DNA from: Paulinella micropora
Taxonomy: Eukaryota > Cercozoa > Imbricatea > Euglyphida > Paulinellidae
Reading direction: 5' to 3'
Length of the DNA stretch: 64,000 nucleotides
Assembly (NCBI GenBank): GCA_019918135.1
Contig: WBZZ01003618.1
Span: 1 to 64,000, forward strand
In this document: positions 46,422-55,000 of the stretch, in pieces
Layout of the letters: the number at the start of each line of letters is the position of its first letter
How positions within the stretch are numbered: the first letter of the stretch is position 1
Program-made: the position numbers and the translations under genes
Notes under the pieces: model-generated
The model's database searches: none
What the model was told of the DNA's origin: nothing
What the model saw: the letters and a program-made list of their open reading frames with translations, nothing else

Positions 46422-47599
46422 CTCTCTCTCTCTTTCTCTCGTTCTATCTATCTATCTCTCTCTCTATTTATGACAGCGACCGACATGCCTCCCAAGCTTC
46501 CAGTCGTCTACTTCGTCAATCCGCGCCTGAATAAGGATATTCGTGCTTTGGCTACTAAATACCTAGGGCCGGATGAGCGAGCACATGTGGAGGAAATGTT
46601 AGCAGGTGGAAATTTGACCAGAGTAGAGGTGGATGGAGATTACTTCGAAGGCGGCCTGCCCGGCCGTCCTGCTCATATGTCCTGTGTCGATGCAAAAGGC
46701 AAGGAATGGAGAGCAGAATTTCGATTGATCGACGAGCTACCTGTAAATTGGATGGAGTTGCCTCAAGAACGACAGGAGAAAATGAACGCACTTACGCGTT
46801 TGATCGATGAAGAGCTGCTGTCCTTACCACGCACTTATTTTGTTAATGAAGGACGTCCTCCAGCTCACCCGAGATGGCGTGGTGCAAGACAGCTTACTAG
46901 CGAAGAAAAGCAGGAGCAGGATTTAGCATTTGGAAATGCTTCTGAGCCTTGGCGGAAAATTCTCACGTTGCTAAGATCGTCAGAGGAAAAAAAGCAATTT
47001 GCGTCCAAGCAGATGGTAGTTAGCGAATTGAAATCATGGATGAGAATGCATGGTGTTGCAACGCAAAACTCCGATCGGAAACAGTTCAAGAAGGCAGAGC
47101 TTATTGAACAAGCGTGGAACCATTTCGAACGATGCGACTGTGGGTTCCCTGAGGAAGAAGAGCTTGGTGCTGCTCAGCCTGCAGAACCAGTGGCAGATTC
47201 AGAGGATGACTTATCTGATACTTCATCTTCCAGTTCATCAACTGACTCATCGTCTGATCGATCTTCTGGTTCAGAGGAAGAAAAGCATGGTATTAGTTTT
47301 CTTCTTCTTCTTCTTCTTCTTCTTCTTCTTCTTCTTCTTCTTCTTCTTCTTCTTCTTCTTGTTCTTCTCCTCCTTAACATGATGCTATCCATATTGTAGA
47401 TGATTCAGATCGCTCCGACGCAAGTTGGAGAATGCGTAACTCAGGAATCCGTTTGCGCGGACGTCGCCGCGCACGTCGTGCTGCGGGTGGACGTGGACGT
47501 GGACGTGGACGTGGTCGTATGTGATTATTTTTTTTGAATGAATTTTTCTGGGTCCGACTTTTTCATAATGGTTTTTGTCTAGGGCAACTGCAACTGTAA
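44050..47599 (+). CDS. Six-exon DUF7869-type transposase-like gene
   Basis: Exons fit as: up to 44281, 44332-44457, 44526-45399, 45450-46364, 46477-47289, 47400 onward; all introns are GT-AG and phases agree. The central part has KCEICTELAADHS, then LYLEWDGAGDNTAWAMLGFL, then PGHGHDGDDQEF, which parallels the Q-D-N and GHTHEDIDQ motifs of DUF7869 proteins, a transposase-like family with an RNase H-type core. A SAP-like helix pair (KQMVVSELKSWMRMHGVATQ) and a Ser/Asp/Glu-rich tract precede an RGG/GRGRG basic tail. The tail ends either at TGA 47522-47524 or, if a GTATGT-TAG intron (47517-47582) is used, at TAA 47597-47599. No start codon is seen in exon 1, so the 5' end is missing or upstream. 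Composition is unlike both flanks. Confidence 0.6.
46365..46476 (+). repeat. Intron with (CT)n/(TA)n microsatellite
   Basis: It opens with GTAATAATATTATC and ends ATTTATGACAG. The interior is CT and TA dinucleotide and TCTA tetranucleotide repeats. The reading phase across it is consistent. Confidence 0.7.
47290..47399 (+). repeat. Intron with (CTT)n microsatellite
   Basis: The GTATTAG donor is followed by about 20 CTT units and closes with CATATTGTAG. The same (CTT)n type dominates at 63.1-63.3 kb. Confidence 0.7.
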
Positions 47600-48104
47600 C
47601 GCTTCTTCTAAAAACTGAAATTAGAAATTTGTTTAACTCTGATAATGCACCAGAATCTGATGTGAAGCGTCCTCCCTCCGACCCATTCCCCCCCCCCACC
47701 CCCCCCCCCTCCCCCCTCTACGTACCAGCGTACGTCACAGCGGGCAAACAGAATTTTTTGAAGGTAAAACCATGTCTTAATATAGTAAAATGCTTAATAT
47801 AAGCAAGAATAAACAGTAAAAGCAAATTCTGCATGTTCGGCATTGTTATCATCATAGATTCATGGTAGCCGGGACTACGAAAAAGTAGAAAAATTACCGT
47901 GTCGGACCGGTTCCTGCCCACCTCTGAAGATGAAGTTAAAGTGTATTACAATTAATAAAAACATATTTAATATTATTTTTATATGTTCTGCAATCAGGGA
48001 ATTCATTTCCTTTCATTTCCACACGTTTTCAAAAAAGTCCATATACTTCATGGAAAATTTCGGAAAAAGGGATACCCCCAAGATTGTCGAATGTTTAGTT
48101 CTAA
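47600..48104. other. AT-rich non-coding junction region
   Basis: It contains a poly-C stretch (47687-47716) and AT-rich DNA with no supported gene. Segment B coding sequence begins at about 48,105 on the minus strand. No clear terminal inverted repeats or target duplication were found when comparing this edge with 44,050. Confidence 0.4.
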
Positions 48105-48689
48105 TACCCCGTCCGACTGCCTCTCGACCGAGAACGTGACGGCCCCAAACCCTAGGTACTGCATCTGGATCTGAAAGATGTTGCCCTTGGCCCAGTCCTT
48201 GCGGTCCATGACGTCGTCGCCGCCCAGGCAGTTGTTGAGGTTCCAGTCTTTCTGGTCGACGTAGGTGTCGACGGTCGCATTGCGGTGCAAGATCCGCAGC
48301 CTGTTGGTTCGTGTCTGGTCCTGCACAAAGAAGAAGCCGTTGTTGTCGTCGCCTAGGCCGGCCATGGCCAAATTAGCCACGTTGGCCGTGGCGGGGAACA
48401 GCGCCGTGAAGCGGCAGACGAGCCCTTGCCCCGCGCGGTACTTGCAGCGCCTGAGCGTCTCGGCCTGCGCGGCGCCGCTGAGCGACAACAGGCCGGCGGC
48501 GGTGGTCACGGAGCCAGAGGTCGCGAACTTGCGCGAGTTTAGGGTGCCCGTGTAAGGGAAAGTCTCCTGCACTAGCGGGGTAGACTCCGCGACCTTGTGT
48601 TCGCCAAAGGCCGTGACCATGCTAGGCAACGGTTTGGTCTCGACCACATCCTCCAGGCGCAGGCGCTTGTTGCCACTCAGCGTCAGCAT
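48105..48689 (-). pseudogene. Jelly-roll/lectin-like viral protein, cut at the segment B edge
   Basis: It starts MLTLSGNKRLRLEDVVETKP at 48689. The core (GLVCRFTALFPATANVANLA, GDDNNGFFFVQDQTRTNRLR, LHRNATVDTYVDQKDWNLNN, QMQYLGFGAVTFSVERQSDG) resembles the concanavalin-like or jelly-roll domains of giant-virus and polinton-like capsid-associated fibres, where QxQWxGxGxIxFxVE is typical. Recognisable homology ends at about 48,110, where AT-rich DNA begins. The gene therefore appears to lose its 3' part at the junction. It is divergent from the penton-like gene at 48744. Confidence 0.5.
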
Positions 48690-48743
48690 ATTTTTTTTCC
48701 TCTTGTACTAGACTAGTGACAACATTTATTTTTTTTCTCAGAA
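48690..48743. promoter_or_regulatory. AT-rich divergent promoter region
   Basis: The 54-base spacer holds two T-rich runs and CTTGTACTAGACTAGTGACA between divergent starts at 48689 and 48744. No defined motif is shared with the other spacers apart from T-richness. Confidence 0.35.
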
Positions 48744-49574
48744 ATGAGCGGCCTACGCAACATTTCGGAGATGAACATCCTGGTCCGCAGCAAGGACCGC
48801 GACCGGGTGCAAGGCTCAGGCGATCCGGCCGAGTTCCGGCTGTCGCTGTCGGAAGCGATCCAAGGCAGATACAAGCTCATCTGGGCGACTATCCCGAACG
48901 CGACGTACAACATCAACTCCAAGAACAACAAGCTGTACTTAAACTCGACGGCCACGGGCGACGTGACGATCACGATCCCGTCACAGAATTACACTGGCGA
49001 GACCCTGGCCGACACACTGCAGTCGCTTTTAATCAACGAGGGCTTTGTACAAGTAGGACAGTCGATCGGAGTGGTTTATCTCGACACCAAGCTCAAGCTG
49101 CAGTTCACGCTGTCCGCGGCGGCAGAGTTCAACATCTACAGCAAGAGCGGCGACGACAGCGCGCACGCGGTGCTAGGCTTCCCGACTTCGGCCCAGAACG
49201 AGCTCTTTGCGCTGACGTCGGGCCAAGCCACCGTCCTGCCGCAAGTCGTGGCGCTGGGCCTGCCGACTTCGCTAGGCATCAAGATCAAGGAATGCAGCAG
49301 CTTGGCTTACTCGACGGGCGGCAACTACGAGGAGGTGTCGCTGGCGGGCGCGGTCTCGCGCGGCACGAAAGTGCAGTCGGGCAGCCTGATCATTCCTTTC
49401 CTCGCAAGTTCGGGTGGCTACCAGTCGTCGGCGCAGGACCGGCACGACCAGTACGTGGTGTTTCCGACGCTGACGAAGTACCTGCACCTGCAGGTGTGCA
49501 ATCCTGACACCAGGGACAAGGTGGACTTGAATGGGGCGGACTGGGAGATGCTGCTGTCGAAAGCCGGTTGCTGA
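48744..49574 (+). CDS. Penton-like minor capsid protein
   Basis: The 276-residue product begins MSGLRNISEMNILVRSKDRD. The N-terminal signature SKDRDRVQGSGDPAEFRLSL followed by YKLIWATIPNATYNINSKNN matches the pattern SxxRxxGxPxxFxxxL...IPNxxYNI seen near the start of penton or minor capsid proteins in polinton-like viruses and several giant viruses. The remainder is beta-rich and consistent with a jelly roll (GVVYLDTKLKLQFTLSAAAE, LGFPTSAQNELFALTSGQAT). It looks whole. It would form capsid vertices. The neighbouring jelly-roll and SLATT genes support a virion-gene cluster. Family assignment rests on the N-terminal pattern. Confidence 0.6.
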   Translation: MSGLRNISEMNILVRSKDRDRVQGSGDPAEFRLSLSEAIQGRYKLIWATIPNATYNINSKNNKLYLNSTATGDVTITIPSQNYTGETLADTLQSLLINEGFVQVGQSIGVVYLDTKLKLQFTLSAAAEFNIYSKSGDDSAHAVLGFPTSAQNELFALTSGQATVLPQVVALGLPTSLGIKIKECSSLAYSTGGNYEEVSLAGAVSRGTKVQSGSLIIPFLASSGGYQSSAQDRHDQYVVFPTLTKYLHLQVCNPDTRDKVDLNGADWEMLLSKAGC

Positions 49575-49647
49575 TAGAGTGGCCGCCGGCCCAGCAGTCG
49601 CACATCTTTTTTTTAAATCTTGCAGTTTCCCACCACCAAAAGTAGGG

Positions 49648-50322
49648 ATGGACGAGGATAAAATCTTGGCGATGCGGTCGCATTCGAACGAGAACCATGA
49701 CTCGGACGACAGCGACGTCAAGCGAGAGGAAGAAAAATGGTCTTCGAGGCACGAGCAATATTTTGCCAGCGTAGTGGACGAGTGTGCCCTGCACGCGCGC
49801 CTCAACAACTCGGCCGGCTACTACTACTACAACCGTTTTTTGTTGTTTGGCTTGCTGTCTACGATCGTGCCGGCGATCTGTTCCGTGATCGTGGGAAATT
49901 TCGGCTTCAAGGCGTGTGAAGCGGGCCGGGCGGGCTACGACTGGGTCAGCGTGACCTGCTTGATCGTAGTAGCCATCGTCTCGGGCACCAACAGCTTTTT
50001 CAACTTTGGACAGAAAGCAGAGCGCCACTTCTCCTGCGAGATCCTTTTTGAGATGGTTAAGAATGAACTGTCCGTAGAAATGGCCAAGAAGAGGCGCTTT
50101 AGATTAGCGGCGGACGTGCTGCTGGTCAAGATCACCATGGCCCTGGAGAAAGTGCGTTCGAACGAGCAAGTTATACCGGGCGTGGTGCTGTGGGCGCACC
50201 GCCTGGACCGCGAGAAGCTGGCCAAAGCGCGCGCGCAGATGGTCACGAGCGGCGAGCCGGTCAGGATCCACCACGGCACGCCAGTGACGCTGGGCAGGCA
50301 CTTGATCCCGATGCCTGCTTAG
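49648..50322 (+). CDS. SLATT-type protein with two TM segments
   Basis: The 224-residue product (MDEDKILAMRSHSNENHDSD) has an acidic N terminus and a helix leading into TM1 (about residues 60-85, RFLLFGLLSTIVPAICSVIV). TM2 lies at about 99-118 (WVSVTCLIVVAIVSGTNSFF), directly followed by FNFGQKAERHFSCEILFEMV, and a helical C terminus ends the protein. Two TMs followed by a helical region with this spacing is the SLATT arrangement, found in bacterial nucleotide-signalling systems and frequently in large DNA viruses, where its role is unknown. It looks whole and overlaps the convergent gene by 4 bases. Confidence 0.6.
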   Translation: MDEDKILAMRSHSNENHDSDDSDVKREEEKWSSRHEQYFASVVDECALHARLNNSAGYYYYNRFLLFGLLSTIVPAICSVIVGNFGFKACEAGRAGYDWVSVTCLIVVAIVSGTNSFFNFGQKAERHFSCEILFEMVKNELSVEMAKKRRFRLAADVLLVKITMALEKVRSNEQVIPGVVLWAHRLDREKLAKARAQMVTSGEPVRIHHGTPVTLGRHLIPMPA

Positions 50323-50666
50323 CTGATAGTGCAGACCTTGGGACACAGCTCGCAGCAGTTGGTAGCGAGAGCGGCCTTCACGAGCTCCCAGATGACATCG
50401 ACCACGGGCGGGATGAGCTTGTCCACGTTGTCGTCGGGGCACAAGTCGACGAGGACCGAAATGAGGATTTGCTTCTTCTCCTCACCCGTATGGTTAGTAT
50501 AGAGAGCAAGGTACTTGACCCCGTGAACAATGAGCTGCGGCACGCTCTGCCAAGAGAAATCGCTGTAGCTGCGCTTGAGCTCGAGTGCGAGCTCGTGCGA
50601 GGTTACGGTGATGGACTCTGGCGACGAGGGCATCAGCCGCTGTTCGGTCTTACGTCTTTGCAACAT
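50319..50666 (-). CDS. Small helical protein of unknown function
   Basis: The 115-residue product (MLQRRKTEQRLMPSSPESIT) was placed at the ATG at 50666, which leaves an AT-rich promoter space before the divergent RNR gene. It is mostly helical (SVPQLIVHGVKYLALYTNHT, LISVLVDLCPDDNVDKLIPP, VDVIWELVKAALATNCCELC). An alternation of conserved hydrophobics with a central DD-D-LIP motif recalls small conserved proteins of many large DNA viruses, but I cannot name the family. It looks whole. Confidence 0.45.
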   Translation of the reverse strand: MLQRRKTEQRLMPSSPESITVTSHELALELKRSYSDFSWQSVPQLIVHGVKYLALYTNHTGEEKKQILISVLVDLCPDDNVDKLIPPVVDVIWELVKAALATNCCELCPKVCTIS

Positions 50667-50774
50667 AGTTAGTCTTTGTTTTGCGCCATAAGAAAAAAAT
50701 ATATCCTCTTTCCCTCTTATAGTATTAAAAGAGATGGCCTTGCTGAAACTGGACAACAGGCAGCTGAACGAATT
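50667..50774. promoter_or_regulatory. Divergent promoter with TTATAGTATTAAA motif
   Basis: The 13-base motif TTATAGTATTAAA lies at 50717-50729, 46 bases before the RNR ATG. The identical 13-mer occurs at 57773-57785, beside the start of another segment B gene. An A-run (50693-50698) precedes it. Confidence 0.5.
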
Positions 50775-51752
50775 ATGGACACTGAAGAAAAACTGCTCGT
50801 GCCGGAAGCATCGCGATTTTGTCTCTTCCCGATACGGCGTCCGGACCTGTATTCATTCTATGAAGCTTCCCTGCGGTCGTTCTGGACAGCAGATGAGCTA
50901 GACCTGAGCCGGGAACAGGCCGATTTCAAGAAATTGAGTGCGGACGAGCAGCATTTTATTAAGATGGTGCTGGGTTTCTTTGCTAGCTCGGACGGCATCA
51001 TCCAAGAGAACCTGGCCGCTAATTTTTTGGCCGAAGTGCAATATTCCGAAGCGAGACTTTTTTATTCTTACCAGATCTTTAACGAAGCGGAACACTCGCG
51101 GACCTACAGCCTGTTGATCGACACGATCATCAGCGACCAGCCAGAGAAGGACAAGCTGTTCAATGCAATCACGCAAGTCCCGACTGTGGCCCAAAAAGCC
51201 CAGTGGGCGCTGCAGTGGCTCAGCCCGGCCCGGTCTTCGTTTGCCGAGCGGCTGGTGGCGTTCGCTTGTGTGGAACTTGTCCAGTTCGCCTCTTCTTTCG
51301 CCTCCATCTTTTGGCTGAAACAAAAGCATCCGGGCCTGCTGCAGGGCCTGTGCACCAGCAACGAGTTTATTGCGCGGGACGAGACACAGCACGGCTTGTT
51401 CGCGTGCCACTTGTACAAGCACCACGTGTCGAACAAGCTGCAGATGTCGCGCATTTTCCAGATCGTGGCGGGCTGCGTGGAGGTCGAACGGAGGTTCATC
51501 AGCGAGTCGCTGCCGGTGGCCTTGTTGGGCCTGAACGCGACGCTGATGGAGCGGTACGTGGAGTTTGTGGCGGACGGCCTGTTGCAGAACTTGGGCCTGA
51601 GCGAAAAGCTGTACGGGGTGGCCAAGTGCCCCTTGCCCTTCATGGAGCAGCTAGGCGTGGTAGGCAAGACGAACTTTTTCGAGAAGAGAGTGAGCGAGTA
51701 CGCGCGGGCGCCGGCCAAAGAGCCGGAATGGGGCCTAGACCAGGACTTCTAG
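50775..51752 (+). CDS. Ribonucleoside-diphosphate reductase small subunit (class I R2)
   Basis: The 325-residue product starts MDTEEKLLVPEASRF. R2 makes the tyrosyl radical that the large subunit uses to reduce ribonucleotides to deoxyribonucleotides. Visible signatures are FWTADELDLSRE (about residues 37-48), DGIIQENLAANF, EARLFYSYQ with the radical-tyrosine context (about 92-100) and NEAEHSRTYSLLID for the E..H iron ligands. The second E..H pair is in VELVQFASSFASIFWLKQ and FIARDETQHGLFAC, and the large-subunit-binding tail is GKTNFFEKRVSEY to DQDF. Length is typical for a short viral or eukaryotic R2. It looks whole. No large subunit is in the window. Viral R2 genes boost dNTP supply in non-dividing hosts. 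Confidence 0.92.
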   Translation: MDTEEKLLVPEASRFCLFPIRRPDLYSFYEASLRSFWTADELDLSREQADFKKLSADEQHFIKMVLGFFASSDGIIQENLAANFLAEVQYSEARLFYSYQIFNEAEHSRTYSLLIDTIISDQPEKDKLFNAITQVPTVAQKAQWALQWLSPARSSFAERLVAFACVELVQFASSFASIFWLKQKHPGLLQGLCTSNEFIARDETQHGLFACHLYKHHVSNKLQMSRIFQIVAGCVEVERRFISESLPVALLGLNATLMERYVEFVADGLLQNLGLSEKLYGVAKCPLPFMEQLGVVGKTNFFEKRVSEYARAPAKEPEWGLDQDF

Positions 51753-52030
51753 CCATTGATGGTGCCAGGCATCTCTACGACTGTCTCTTCTAGTGCCATT
51801 TCGGCCTCGACGGCCGCGTGGGCGGCAGACTCGGCGGCCGCCTCCGCCTCCTCTTCTTGCTGGATCAATTGCTTGATCTGCAGGCGCGTCTCCCTGCAAC
51901 CACAGACCTTTTCACAGAGCGCGATCTGCAGCTGTAACTTCTCTCGCTCTACGGCCAGGATCCGGCGGCGGGCTAGGCACGTGGCCAGCTCGTACTCTTT
52001 GTCGGCTAGTGCTTGTCGTAACGCGTCCAT
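51749..52030 (-). CDS. Small coiled-coil protein
   Basis: The 93-residue product (MDALRQALADKEYELATCLA) has continuous heptad-like helix (REKLQLQIALCEKVCGCRET, LQIKQLIQQEEEAEAAAESA) with a CGC motif in the middle and an acidic Ala-rich C terminus. It overlaps the 3' end of the RNR gene by 4 bases. Upstream lies an AT-rich spacer (ATTTTTAATTAAAAAATACA). It looks whole; function unknown, perhaps a fibre or virion assembly partner given the adjacent fibre gene. Confidence 0.5.
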   Translation of the reverse strand: MDALRQALADKEYELATCLARRRILAVEREKLQLQIALCEKVCGCRETRLQIKQLIQQEEEAEAAAESAAHAAVEAEMALEETVVEMPGTING

Positions 52031-52068
52031 TTTTAATTAAAAAATACAGACTCGAAAGAAAAAAAAGA

Positions 52069-55000
52069 TCAGCCCGGAATCTCGGTAATAGACACAAAAC
52101 CTCTTTCATAGACGGCTGATCCAATGTTTGCAATGTAATTTACGGCAGTTGCTGTGCCTCCGTAAACCTCGATCCAGATGTACTCGTTCGCGGCCACTTC
52201 CACTATGCCAGCTAGATTCACTGTCGCATACTGCCCGTTGAAAGAAGTGCCGTTACTATAAGTGGTGGAGTGCAGCCAGCGCACCGACGCGATCGCGGTG
52301 TTGCTGGCCGGCCTGCTAGCGCTCTTCTCGACCCAGGCCTCGGCGTTCATGGGACTGCTCGTGGCGGTGTTTTTGAATTTGACGCAGGCAGCAACGAGCC
52401 ATTTCCTGGTCATGCCCGACGTGTTCTGGAACGTGGTGTAGCTGGTAGAAGCGTTGCCCGAGTTGCTAGTCAAGCGAGTGATATTGCCGAAAGAAGGTGC
52501 GATTCTCACCGTGTTGTCGTAAGTCATGATCCTACCATTAGCATTGGCAAAAGTCAGCACTGTTTCGCACAGCCAGTGGCCGTTGTCCCAAGTGCCCAGC
52601 TCGAACTCGCCGAGGTCGTTGAGCTGGAGCACACGATCAGTGCCAGCGGAGGGCAGCGCGCTCGGCAGCTTCAGCGCGACAGTCCCGGTGCTCGCGATCG
52701 AGCTGTTACCGACCACCAGCGGAGTCTTAGACGTCTTCTCGTCAACGTAGCTTTTGTTGGCAGCGTCAGTGGCTGCAGCGGGCGCAGCGACGCCAGTGAT
52801 AGTATAGAGTGTCGTATCCTCCTCGAACGATGTATCCCAGTATCCAACAATGGCGCTGCCGTAAATACTGTTTGTTTCCGTCACTACTAGGCGGTGATAG
52901 TCGTATGCACTTGGCACGGGGGACAGTGTCTTACTTACGAAGCCATTGCCTGTCCACGTATAAGGACCAGGCTCCGTGATTATCGTAGTCCAGCTTATAC
53001 CATCGTTGCTAGCCAAAACTTTGTACTTTCTAGGGCCTTCTGTATAATACTGGTATCTTGTGTAGAGTTTGAAAGAGAGAAGACGCTTCCTCGCGGTTGC
53101 GTGCCTGATCTGTATCCACTCGCCGTCTACGTAACTTCCGCCGTCCACGTTACTTGTTCTCCACGCCGCCTTCACTGTCCCTGATAGCGGTGCGTTCTCG
53201 GCCGTAGTGTAGTATTTACCGCCAGCTGATGACCAGCAATCTGATTCGATGGTAGCATACGTCTTGTCAAAGCACTTGTAGAGAACGTAGGGAGATGCAG
53301 ATTCGGACGAAGCCGCGATAGACCAGTTCGGATCGGTCGATGGCGTGTAAGCGCTGTTGCTGGTCCAGGCCGGCAGTGTGACAGCCTGTCCGGCCCCGGC
53401 AGTGCCTGCAGCGAAGGTCAAACCGTGTGAGAATGTCTGGTTCCCGTGCTGCAGCAAGCCTCCGCTGGTCACCGAGACTAGCGACGTTGCAGCAGGCAGC
53501 GCGCTCGGCAGCAGGAGTGCAGAAGAACCAGAAGCTGGAGCGGAAAGCGTGCTGGTACCGCCCGCCCCACTGAGCGACAAGGAGCTAGCAGCCCCTGTCG
53601 CTAGTTGGCCATCGGAATCGAGTGTCAGCAGCAACGTGCTGCCTGGCAGAGAGGCTGGCACCTTTAGTGAAGAGGCACTTAGCTGCCCCGCAGAGGTCAG
53701 CGACGTCAAAGAAGTGCTGGCGGGCAGCGCGCTGGGCAGACTCAGCGCAACCGTCCCGGTGCTCGCAATCGTGCTGGTGCCGATCGTCAGTGGTGACGTG
53801 TGAGCATGCGAGTCCACGTAGCTCTTGTTGGCGCCGTCTGTCCCGTTTGCGGGGAGTGCTAGGTTCTTAACTCTGAGAGCAAGCCCGTTGTAATCGAAAC
53901 TCAGCGCGCTGATCTGGAAGTAGTTATTAACGCCACTATTCTCAGTTACTATCAACACTGCATACCGACAGATCACGGGCGCAGTAGGTGTAAAAGCGGT
54001 TTCTGTAGCGTCGGCGAAGCTGTAATTTGTTGTCTGTGCTTGCCAGGTGGTCCAAGTATTCCCGTCGTTGCTGACTGCCATCACCCACTTGCGAGGCGAT
54101 CTAGTTGAAGAAGTAGTGATGTAGTACGCGGTCAGCCGCACTTCCGCCCCGAAATCGAGCTGGATCCACTCCCCATTCACGTTCGAGCCTCCCACTGTCT
54201 TGAACTTGTTGCTGGTGTAGGCACCAGTTGAGGTGTTGTAGACGCTCAGTGGTGTACACCAGAAAGTACCAGTGCCGTTACCATCAAACGCCTTATAAGG
54301 GACGGACGTACTGAACGAGCCACTAGCGCTCACGACAAACGTTTGACTGCCCGACGTCCAGCTCGCGGATGTCATGCCGTTAGGCATTCTGCTGCCGCTC
54401 GGAGAGTCTGTAAAAGCAAGACTGTGTCCAACCGGCTGCGCATGTGCCAGGCTGCCGCTGCCGTCTACCGTGACTAGCGATACCACGGACGGCAGACCAC
54501 TGAAAGTCTTGATGGCGCTGGAGCCTGTGTCAGGAGCGGAAAGTGTGCTGGTGCCGCCTGCGCCGCTGAGTGACAGCGAGCTAGCAGCCCTGTCGCTAGC
54601 TGACCACCGGAATCGAGTGTCACTATCGATGTGCTTCCCGGCAGGCGGTAGGCAGCTTGAGAGCGGAAGAGCCAGAGGCTGCCGCGGAAAGCGTACTGGT
54701 GCCGCCTGCACCGCTGAGTGACAGTGAGCTAGCAGCCCCTGTCGCTAGCTGACCGCTGGAGTCGAGGGTCACTAGCAAAGTACTGCCTGGCAGAGAGGCC
54801 GGCACCTTTAGTGCAGAGGCGCTTAGCTGCCCCGCAGAGGTCAGCGACGTCAGCGAAGTGCTGGCAGGCAGCGCACTGGGCAAGCTCAGCGCAACCGTCC
54901 CTGTACTCGCGATCGTAGACGTACCGATCGTCATTGGCGACCTATGCGCGTGTCCGTCTACGTAATCCTTGTTGGCAGCGTCGGTGCTGACTAGCGGCGC

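Noticed and set aside
47174-47392. Arg-rich minus-strand frame across the (CTT)n tract
   Set aside because: Poly-Arg from translation of a microsatellite inside an intron.
44049-48104. TTAA-type target-site duplication around the DUF7869-type gene
   Set aside because: TTAA is present at 44049-44052, but no matching TTAA or inverted termini were found at the right edge.
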